DNA from: Priapulus caudatus
Lineage: Eukaryota; Priapulida; Priapulimorpha; Priapulimorphida; Priapulidae
Direction of reading: 5' to 3'
Length of the DNA stretch: 20,914 nt
Assembly (NCBI RefSeq): GCF_000485595.1
Contig: NW_014577479.1
Span: forward strand, 200,733-221,646
Part shown: piece after piece, positions 11,857-18,776 of the stretch
Layout: every line of letters begins with the position of its first letter
How positions within the stretch are numbered: the stretch's first letter is position 1
Position numbers and translations under genes: made by a program
Notes under the pieces: generated by a model
Seen by the model: only the letters and a program-made list of their open reading frames with translations
What the model was told of the DNA's origin: nothing
Database searches by the model: none

Positions 11857-12966
11857 CGATAGATAGATAGAACGGGAAGGATAGATAAGATGAACGAGGA
11901 GGAAAGATTAGATAGAACCGGCGGATAAAGATAGATAACGAACGGGGAGGGATAGATAATAGACGGGGGATTGAAGATAAGATAGAACGGGGGATAGATA
12001 GAATAGAACCGGAGGATAGATAAGAATAGACGAGGGGGAATAGCAAATAGATAGACGGGAGGAATAGATAGGATAAGACGATTGGAATAGATAAGATAGA
12101 AACGGGGGGATAAATATGTAGAACACGAGGAGGGATAGAATATGATAGACGAGGGGGATAGATAGATAGAACGGAGGGATAGCATAGCAATAGACGGGAG
12201 ATGGAATAGATAGAACGGGGGGAATAGATAGAAGACGGGGGGAGATAGATAAATAGACGAGGGATAGATAGATAGACGGGGGATAGATAGATAGACGGGG
12301 GAAGTAGATAAGATAGACAGGGGGATAAGAATAAGATAGACAGGAGGGATAGATGAGAATAAATACGGGGGATAGATAGAATAGACGGGGGGGTAGATAG
12401 ATAAACCGGGGCAGTAGATACGATAAGACGGGGGGATAGAACAGCCATAGACGGGGGGATAGATAGATAAAAATACGGGGATAGATAGATAGAAACGGGG
12501 GAAATAGATAAGATAGACGGGGGGAATAGATAGATAGAACGGGGGCATAGATAGATAGACGGGGGCGAAATAGATAAGATAAGAACGGGGAGGATAAGGT
12601 AGAATAGACGGGAGGATAGATAGATAAACGGGGGATAGATAGATAAGACGGGGGATAGATAAGATAAGACGGGAGGGATAAGATAGGATAGACGGCGGGA
12701 GATAGATAGATAGACGGGAGGATAGATAGATAGAACGGGGGGATAGATGATAGACGGGGGATAAGATAGATAGACGAGGGATAGAATAGATAAGACAGGG
12801 GGAATAGATAGAAAATAGAACGTGGGGATACGATAGATATAAGAACGCGAGGGGATAGATTAGATATAACGAAGGGGATAAGAAGAATAGACGGGGAGGT
12901 AGAATATAATAGGACGAGGGGAGATAAGATAGATAGAACAAAACGGGGAACATAAGATAGATAGAT
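11857..12966 (+). repeat. 19-bp GATA/CGGGGG minisatellite, block 3
   Basis: Third array block, about 1.1 kb or roughly 55 units, same orientation as the others, between islands 2 and 3. It contains some of the more regular units of the window (for example near 12,255-12,300). It is the last appearance of this repeat; it is not seen to the right of 12,966. Confidence 0.96.
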
Positions 12967-13330
12967 AACTAGGCCATTTGGGACGCAGTGAAGTTGGCCA
13001 TTTGGGACAGGACGGCGGAGCCGCCGGGAAGACCAGTGAGAGCGGCTCGGACCTGAGCCAATGGCCCTTTGCGAGACCAAAGTGAGGTGGCCTTTGGGAA
13101 GCCGCAAACGGCCACCCGTGGCACACATTTTATGAACGGCACTTTTGGACCAGCCGCATATGAGGCCATATTTGTCCATTTTTGTCACCTTTTTTAAACG
13201 CACACAAGCCGCCCCGCCTCCTCGACCCGACCCACGCCGCAGGAGAGGACACTTATCGGACAAGGTACACTCCGAGTCCCTCTGGCTACCGCACCGTACT
13301 TCTGGAAGCCAAAAAAGTGGTGTCCCGACC
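12967..13330 (+). repeat. Island 3: third copy of the interspersed element
   Basis: The 22-bp ladder is best seen here: about nine decaying units each starting with GGC, the first two close to GGCCATTTGGGACCAGTGAAGT, from about 12,972 to 13,180. It then carries the core shared with the other islands: TTTTGGACCAGC, CATATGAG, CATATTTGTCCA, GCCCCGCCTCCTCGACC (13,211-13,227), CTTATCGGA, CTTCTGGAAGCC and GTGTCCCGACCC. Similarity to islands 1 and 2 stops near 13,330. Unlike the other two it is not followed by another 19-bp array, so it marks the right edge of the composite. Confidence 0.83.
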
Positions 13331-13595
13331 CGTACATTCCATGGTTTCTTACGATACTTCCATCTTTTCCGTCGAAGTTATGCTGGAAAACGTTTATTAA
13401 TGTTATTGCCTCCACAGACTTCCAAAGCCACGGACAAAGGGCTTTAAATTAATCTCAGTCCGTGCCGGGGCAGGACCCCCGGCCGAGCGTGGCAGCATTT
13501 CCGTGCGTTACGGATTCATACAAGTGCCGCATGTTTGCTCGGCGCCCTCTCACTCTCCTCGCGGAAGCGCGTTTCTCGCTCATCAACGTCTCTTT
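13331..13595. other. Unique stretch right of island 3
   Basis: About 265 bp of ordinary complexity that has no counterpart in islands 1 or 2. It includes a 7-bp perfect stem (13,464-13,470 with 13,477-13,483, GCCGGGG and CCCCGGC, six-base loop). Short open frames cross it on both strands, but none is long or recognisable. It grades into the CT-rich tract. Confidence 0.6.
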
Positions 13596-14175
13596 ATCTC
13601 GTCTCTGCTGTGTGGTTCGCTCTTGCTGTGTGTCATGCCTGTCTCACTCCTCGAGGCGCGCTCGGTCTCTTCGTCTCGCTCGGGGCGTTTCTCAGTCTGC
13701 TCTGTCTACTGGTCTGTTAATGTCGGTGTCGGAGCTCCTCTCGTCGGCTGGTCTAATCTTTAGTCTCTATCTGTCCTGTCTCTCTCTCTCCCTTCCTTCG
13801 CTTCTCTCTCTTCTCATCTCTCTCTCCGCTCTTCGTTCTCCTCTCTCTCTCTCTCTCTCTCTCTTCATCGCTCTCTCCTCTCTCTCTCTCTCCTCTTCTC
13901 TCTAATTCTCGTCTCTACCTCCTCTCAGCTCAGTGTCTTTGCTCATCTCTCTCTTTCTCTCTCTCTGACTCTCTCCCTCTGCCCTGCCCTCTCATCGGTC
14001 CGATCCTCTCTCTCTCTCTCGTCTCCTCTCGTCTCTCTCTTCTCTCTCTCTCATCGTCTCTCTGTCTCGTCTCCCCTCTCTTGCACTCTCGCGGTCTTCT
14101 CCGTCGTGCTCGGATACTGGCGATGGCGGCCGTCTCCTCCTCCTCTCTCTCTCTTCTCCCTCTCTCTGCCTCAGC
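13596..14175 (+). repeat. CT-rich (TC)n compound microsatellite
   Basis: About 580 bp dominated by TCTC with interspersed G, strongly pyrimidine on the plus strand, the opposite bias of the GATA arrays. The best uninterrupted part lies near 13,840-13,890. The minus strand reads as Arg/Glu-rich peptides (GAGA), an artefact of composition. GA/CT tracts are known binding sites for GAGA-type factors in arthropods, but nothing specific supports that use here. Confidence 0.93.
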
Positions 14176-14319
14176 TATCTCGTTTATATGCTGCAATGGC
14201 CAGGCCGCCCGGTGTAAGCCGTTTTCGATTTAAGGGCAGAGACTAATCTCGGCGGGTTGTGGCCCGTCTGCCGCAGCAAATAAGGTGGTCCGAGGGAAAG
14301 GACGTGTAGGCGGTCATTC
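14176..14319. other. Short unique spacer
   Basis: About 145 bp without obvious repeat structure between the CT and GT/GTGC tracts. I see no gene or RNA in it. Confidence 0.6.
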
Positions 14320-14755
14320 GAGCGTGTGTGTGTCTTGAGCTACGTGCGGCTGCGCGTGCGTCGTGGTCCGAACGGCGTGATAATGCGCTGTGGTGTGTAG
14401 CGCTGCGGTGTGTACTTTGTGCGCAGCGTAGTGTGGCGCTGCGTGCGGTTGTGTGTGTGTGTGTGTGTTTGTGATGTGCGTGCGTGGCGTGCGCTGGCTG
14501 CGTGCGTGCGTGCGTGCGTTGTTGTGTATGTGTGGCATGCATTCGTGCGTGCTTATGTTCGTTTATATGCCATGCGCGCTCGCGTGCGTCGTGCGTGTGT
14601 GTGCTGCGTGTATTCGTTGGCGTGCATTATGTGCGATTATCATGCGCGTGCGTGCGTTGTGTGCGCGCGTGCGCGGCGTCGTGAACGTCACTTCGTGCCG
14701 TCGCTCTGTATGTGAGTAATGCGTGTGCGTGCGTGCGTGCGTGTGTTCCACGCTG
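14320..14755 (+). repeat. GT / GTGC compound microsatellite
   Basis: About 435 bp of GTGT, GCGT and GTGC steps on the plus strand with irregular interruptions; pure GTGT occurs near 14,450-14,467 and GCGT tetramers near 14,500-14,520 and 14,726-14,742. Alternating purine-pyrimidine sequence of this kind can adopt Z-DNA. Cys/Val/Arg-rich plus-strand frames and His/Thr-rich minus-strand frames are compositional. Confidence 0.93.
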
Positions 14756-14978
14756 CAGCAGTCAGAGGTATGGAAGGGAGGACAGTGAACGTACACGCGA
14801 GTCAAGGAAGCAGCAGTTAGTTAGTAGTGTATAGCGTGCACACATATATAGCCCCTTCCCGCCGCGTCTCCTGGGTCAGGGTGTGCTGTCGACTATCTTT
14901 CATCATCGGGTAGCGTACTCCCTCAGCCACTGCTGCTACAGTCCTTCTACTAGCGTTCCCTCCTCCCTCTTCACAGCT
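14756..14978. other. Unique spacer with a TATA-like element
   Basis: About 220 bp of ordinary sequence before the 43-bp satellite. TATATA at 14,845-14,850 followed by a GC-rich stretch resembles a TATA-type core promoter only loosely; no initiator or downstream open frame supports it. Confidence 0.5.
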
Positions 14979-16096
14979 ACGTACAGTAACTTACAGCTAC
15001 AGTTAACGACTTAGCTTACAGTCTGGAGTTACGTGCAGTAACTTAACAGCTACAAGTTAGCTTACAAGCCCTGAGTTTACGTACAGTCAACTTACAGCTA
15101 CAGTTATGGCGACTCTTAGCTTACAGTCTGAGTTTACGTTGCAGTAACTTACAGCAGGCTACAGTTTATCTTATACAGGCCTTCGAGTTACGCTACATAG
15201 TAACTTACAGCTACAGTTAGCGTAAGTCTGAGGTTACTGTGCAGTAACTCTACAGCCTACTAAGTTAGCCGAGACTTAGGCTTTACAGTCTTGGAGTTAC
15301 GTACACTGTAAACTTAGAGCGACAGTTATCTTACAGCCTGAGTTTACGCTACAGTACAGTACTTACAGCTGACAGTTAGCGAAGTCTGAGTTCCGTGCCC
15401 TCAGTAACTTACAAGCTACCAGTTATCGCCTTACAAGCCTGAGTTTACGTACAGTAACTTACAGCCGTACAGTTAGGCGCTACAGGTCTGAAGTTACCTG
15501 GCCCTAAGTTAACGTTACAGCTACAGTTATGCGACTTAGCTGTACTGTCATGAGTTGACCGGCTGCCACGTATCTTTTACAGCTACAGTTAGCTACAGCC
15601 TGTAGTTACGGTGCGAGTAAGCTTACAGCGTACAGTTATGCCGACTTAGCTTACAGTCTGAGTTACGGTCACAGTACGTTAGCAGCTACAGCTTATCTTA
15701 CAGGCTGAGTTAGTACAGTAACTGTACAGCTACAGTTAGCGTAAAGTCTGAGTTAACGTTGCAGCTGAACTTATCAAGCTTACAGTTTAGCGTTAAGTGA
15801 GTTTACGGTGCAGTAACTTACATGCTTACAGTTATCTTACAGGCCTGAGTTACTACAGTAACCTTACAGCGTACGATGTTACCGTAAAGTGAGTTTTACG
15901 TGCAGTAACTTAACAGCTACAAGTTAGGCTTACAGCCAAGTCTGAGTTACGTACAGTAACTTACAGCTACAGTTAGCTTACAGTCTGAGTTACGTACAGT
16001 AACTTACAGCTACAGTTAGCTTACAGTCTGAGTTACGTGCAGTAACTTACAGCTACAGTTAGCTTACAGTCTGAGTTACGTGCTGCTACGTGCAGG
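14979..16096 (+). repeat. 43-bp tandem satellite (about 22 units)
   Basis: Unit begins ACGTRCAGTAACTTACAGCT, continues with ACAGTTAGCTTACAGTCTGAGTT, and is exactly 43 bp where clean. Three intact units start at 15,949, 15,992 and 16,035 and differ at one base (GTAC versus GTGC); a fourth begins at 16,078 and breaks off. The unit is built of shorter ACAG-starting pieces spaced 10, 6, 11 and 16 bases, which suggests an older short-period origin. Left of 15,941 every unit carries indels, but the same variants recur: a form with an extra GCGACTTAG, one with ATCTTACAGGCCTGAG, and one with GCGTAAGTCTGAG. No gene. Confidence 0.96.
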
Positions 16097-16546
16097 AATA
16101 GAAGTAAAACAGCGTTGACGTGTTCGCGTGTTCGCGTTGTCTCTCTCTGCCAAATCAGATTGGCAGATTGCCGCCTGTAGAGATTTTTTACAGTAGCAAG
16201 GAGGAGGTTTTATTTCGATGATAAATTATCCTGCTATTGTAGGCCAGCAGATGTGCGTCTTGCTTTCGAAAGTAAAGTTTGTGCTTGTTGTAAGTTGTAA
16301 GTTCTGGCAGTATTGTTTTATGTGCAGTGGGTGTGTTGCTGCACAGGTGTGGTCTGCCCTTCCTTCGCTACAAAGGAGAAAGGCTACTGTTGCTGTGAAG
16401 CGAAGGGCTGGCCACCTAGACATGTAGAGAAAGTTAGTGGGCGATGTCACAATTTGAGATTTCGTTGTTTCCACTTCGATGGTAGCTTCCTTTGCGCGTA
16501 CAGTCAAACATGTGATATAGCTGTGCCTCTCTTTAACAAATTGCTG
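16097..16546. other. Unique segment with overlapping small open frames
   Basis: About 450 bp of ordinary complexity. It holds three overlapping frames of 69-93 codons: plus 16,218-16,427, plus 16,313-16,555 and minus 16,226-16,507. None resembles a family I recognise, and they overlap one another on both strands, so at most one could be real. The minus-strand frame is the longest and is not low-complexity. There is no obvious signal peptide or domain motif. A fragment of a transposable element or an exon of an unknown gene remain possible. Confidence 0.35.
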
Positions 16547-16703
16547 TCTATCTAATCAGGACACTTCTTAAAGTTTTAGAAACGCTAAATCCGAAAGAAA
16601 TATAGCGAAATATAGTCTGACTTCACAGCGGATGTAGCGCTGATTACACTAACTTGAAAAACGCTAAGATTTTATGATTCTATCTAATCAAGACACTTCT
16701 TAA
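16547..16703 (+). repeat. 25-bp direct repeat pair
   Basis: The 25-mer at 16,547-16,571 (starts TCTATCTAATCAGG, ends CACTTCTTAA) recurs at 16,679-16,703 with a single G/A change, 132 bp apart. AAACGCTAA lies near both copies (16,580 and 16,659). AAAACGCTA (16,658-16,666) is also a perfect 9-bp inverted partner of TAGCGTTTT (16,713-16,721). The arrangement could be two copies of a small element or the edges of one. Confidence 0.8.
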
Positions 16704-16735
16704 GAACACGTCTAGCGTTTTCCTTCGGTGGAAGG

Positions 16736-16743
16736 TATATATA
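16736..16743 (+). promoter_or_regulatory. TATATATA element
   Basis: TATATATA immediately precedes the 86-bp tandem repeat. It fits the TATA-box consensus, but no initiator at the usual spacing and no downstream gene support promoter use. It may be chance in A+T-rich DNA. Confidence 0.15.
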
Positions 16744-16755
16744 CAGTGAGTGAAC

Positions 16756-17065
16756 CCACCTCTGTAGAACGGACGCCCCTGTCTATAGCAGTCACTTCTA
16801 GCATTTACCTTGAGTTCATGTATTTTCTACACGTGAATGTACCACCTCTGTAGAACGGACGCCCCTGTCTATAGCAGTCACTTCTAGCATTTACCTTGAG
16901 TTCATGTATTTTCTACACGTGAATGTGTTTATTACTACACTATACCTTGTGTTTACTACTGCCAGGTATACATGTTTGAAACCACCTCTGTAGAACGGAC
17001 GCCCCTGTCTACAGAGGTCACTTCTAGCATTTACCTTGGGTTACTGTCGTGTGTACATATTTGAC
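16756..17065 (+). repeat. 86/140-bp tandem repeat, three copies
   Basis: Copies start with CCACCTCTGTAGAACGGACG at 16,756, 16,842 and 16,982. Copies 1 and 2 are identical for about 85 bp. Copy 2 continues for a further 54 bp (16,927-16,980), giving a 140-bp spacing to copy 3, whose end (GTACATATTTGA) resembles the end of that extra part (ATACATGTTTGA). The parent unit was therefore probably near 140 bp and copy 1 a shortened form. Copy 3 differs by three bases in one arm of an inverted repeat. No open frame spans the copies. Confidence 0.92.
16984..17018 (+). other. Perfect 11-bp stem-loop in repeat copy 3
   Basis: ACCTCTGTAGA at 16,984-16,994 pairs perfectly with TCTACAGAGGT at 17,008-17,018 across a 13-base loop. 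In copies 1 and 2 the right arm reads TCTATAGCAGT, with three mismatches to the left arm, so the fold is weakened there. Confidence 0.8.
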
Positions 17066-17427
17066 CGATATAGTTGAGGTGGTTATGTTGGGTTCCTGTC
17101 CACGTGCGTGTGGCAGGTATTAATTTAACAGTTTAGTGATGCGGTGAGCGTGAGGTGTGACTGTGAGTGGGTATCAGGGGATGGTAGGATTACCGTACAG
17201 GACACACCTATACGCTACAGGTTTGTGGGTGGGGAGAAGGGGGGGGGGAGCGTTGACAGAAACATCGTAGGTCGATGATATCGGCCATTACTACTACTAC
17301 TACTATAATACATACACAAATATTACCAGTATAACTATCACGAATAATACGAGTTTCTGACAACGGGCACCAGTAGTGTGAGGTATTGACCTGTGTCGTG
17401 TACCTACGTGTAGATATCAGGAGTTGG
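17066..17427. other. Unique segment with short microsatellites
   Basis: Ordinary sequence containing a G10 run at 17,239-17,248 and an ACT triplet tract at about 17,287-17,306. I see no gene, RNA or domain-bearing open frame. Confidence 0.6.
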
Positions 17428-17580
17428 AAGTGTGTGTGCGCGCGCGCGCGTGCGTGCGTGCGTGCGTGAGTTTGTGTGTGTGGTGTGTGCGCAACGCGTG
17501 CGTGCGTTGCGTGTGGCGTGTCTAGTGTCTGTGCGCTGTGCTGTGTGTGTTAATGTGTGTGTGCGATGCTGCGTTGCGTC
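17428..17580 (+). repeat. GT/GC alternating tract, Z-DNA-prone
   Basis: The core at 17,431-17,466 is uninterrupted alternating purine-pyrimidine (GT, then GC, then GTGC steps), one of the strongest known sequence contexts for Z-DNA. A looser GTGT/GCGT mixture continues to about 17,580. Confidence 0.9.
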
Positions 17581-17591
17581 TGCTTACTGAG

Positions 17592-17660
17592 CACGTGGTG
17601 TCGTCCATAACGTATCATTATATAAGGTTGGAGTGGCACTCACGTCACCATCAGAGCGAT
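17592..17660 (+). promoter_or_regulatory. Candidate TATA-type core promoter
   Basis: CACGTG E-box at 17,592-17,597, TATATAAGG at 17,619-17,627 and CATCAGAGC around 17,650-17,658. The TATA element is a close match to consensus and the ATCAG sequence lies about 33 bases downstream, near where an arthropod initiator (TCAGT-like) would sit, though it is an imperfect match. The first ATG after it (17,660) meets a stop after two codons, so any product would be non-coding, spliced, or a retroelement transcript. LTR promoters often have this layout, but I find no LTR ends or primer-binding site. Confidence 0.28.
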
Positions 17661-18024
17661 GTCAAGTTGAGTGTGATTTTGCAGAGGGTTTTATAACAGG
17701 ACATAAAACGTAAGTAGAAACTAGAATGCGCACCTAATGCCGCTGTGTCGAGTTGCCGTGTCGATTCTAAAGCAGCTACGGCTGGCGTAATAATACATTA
17801 AAGGCTCACAATGCGCATAGCCAAACGCTAAATTTCTCTCCAGTAGATAGACCAGCAAATACTTCGTGTCAATGCATAATCACACTACCTTATGACAAAA
17901 TAACCTCTAGTTGCTCCATTATTCAACTGCGCGTTTGCTTAAAACCCCACAAGAAAGAAGGTGAGAAAACTGGCATTCTGGCGCAACGCCGACTGTTTAC
18001 CAAAACAAAAATAGCCCTCCCGAA
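17661..18024. other. Unique non-coding-looking stretch
   Basis: About 360 bp of moderate A+T content with stops in all frames. The 11-mer AAACGCTAAAT at 17,823-17,833 is the same as at 16,580-16,590. Nothing else recognisable. Confidence 0.55.
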
Positions 18025-18034
18025 GTGGTGACGC

Positions 18035-18184
18035 TGACGTCACATGTTTTTATCTTTGCTGCGGCCGTACCGCTTGTACCCGCCGGCACCGCTGCACGGT
18101 TGCTTGGGGGATTGGCGGGAACTGTCAAACAAACACGGAGAATTTCAACAACATTGAGGTATTTTCAAAATACCTTTTATAAAG
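18035..18184 (+). promoter_or_regulatory. Cluster of CRE-, E2F- and TATA-like motifs
   Basis: TGACGTCA at 18,035-18,042 is the full palindromic CRE (CREB/ATF site). ATTGGCGGGAA at 18,111-18,121 differs from the E2F site TTTGGCGGGAA by one base and contains an inverted CCAAT. TTTTATAAAG at 18,175-18,184 is TATA-like. Between them, 18,060-18,100 is rich in CpG. An 82-codon plus-strand frame (18,025-18,273) overlaps the motifs, starts before the TATA-like site and is unrecognised. If the cluster is a promoter, transcription would start near 18,205-18,215. Confidence 0.25.
18157..18175. other. 19-bp perfect palindrome
   Basis: AGGTATTTT, one central C, AAAATACCT: nine perfect inverted base pairs around a single base. 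It could be a dimeric protein-binding site or a cruciform seed; it lies just upstream of the TATA-like sequence. Confidence 0.75.
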
Positions 18185-18385
18185 ACAACCCGCGGAGTGA
18201 AAACTGCGGAGGAACTAGAGTGTGTTTTGCCATACAGGGTAGTATGATTATGCATACGACGAGTATTTGCTAGTCTAACGTACTGGAGAAAATTAAGCGT
18301 TGGATGCCGCATTGCGTGAGCCCTTTAAGTTGGTGATGGTCAATGCGGGCAATGCGTGTAGTGTAGTGTACTGAACGAATGCGGT
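18185..18385. other. Unique stretch before the CAG tract
   Basis: About 200 bp of ordinary sequence that ends the 82-codon unrecognised frame at 18,273. No other signal seen. Confidence 0.5.
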
Positions 18386-18776
18386 ATGGCAAGAGCCAGT
18401 AGCAGTAGTAGTAAGTAGCGGCGGTGGCAGCCAGCAGCAACAGTAAGCAACAGCAGCAGACAACAGTAGCAGCAAGCAGCAGCAATGAGCAGACCAGACA
18501 TCAGCAACAGTAGCAAGCAGGCAGCTGCAGTGCAGCAGTAACAGCTGCAGCAGCAGTGGCCAGCAGTCAACAAACAGCAGCAGCAGAAGCAGAAAACAGT
18601 TACAGCAAACGGCCCAGCGCAACAACATCAACAACAACAACAAACGACAACGCAGCAGCAGTAAGGCAGTGAGGCATCAGGCGTAGCCAGCAAGGCAGCA
18701 GTAGCAGCAGCAGCAACAGCTGCAGCCCAGCAGTAGCAGTACAGCAGCAGCAGAGCAGCAGCAGCAGCCTCAGGAT
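18386..18776 (+). repeat. CAG-rich imperfect microsatellite
   Basis: About 390 bp of CAG with CAA, TAG and occasional extra bases. Frequent CAGTAG steps give plus-strand stops, so it is not a glutamine-coding tract. The minus strand reads Leu/Cys/Ala-rich (CTG) frames of up to 116 codons that are compositional. Confidence 0.92.

Noticed and set aside
11645-11866. 73-codon plus-strand frame in the island 2 extension as a real gene
   Set aside because: Its stop is supplied by the 19-bp repeat, it matches no known family, and the other islands lack the region. Kept only as a possible element remnant.
1-12966. Telomeric repeat array
   Set aside because: The unit contains neither TTAGG nor TTAGGG, and I saw no such arrays elsewhere in the window.
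11769-13263. Minus-strand frames of 394 and 451 codons, the longest in the window
   Set aside because: They are almost entirely the stop-free complement of the 19-bp repeat, and two of them overlap in different frames with the same SIYLSP/IYPP peptide.
13464-13483. Rho-independent terminator (7-bp GC stem)
   Set aside because: No T-run follows, and the context is eukaryotic repeat DNA.
13930-14196. Arg/Glu-rich minus-strand frame resembling an RE/RS-type nuclear protein
   Set aside because: It follows directly from GAGA repeats on the minus strand; the length matches the CT tract and no other coding signal is present.
17592-17660. LTR of a retrotransposon
   Set aside because: TATA and an initiator-like sequence fit, but I could not find a second LTR copy, TG...CA ends, a primer-binding site or gag/pol sequence in the window.
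18293-18643. Leu/Cys-rich minus-strand frame that could be mistaken for a signal or membrane segment
   Set aside because: It is the CTG complement of the CAG tract, open in several frames at once.
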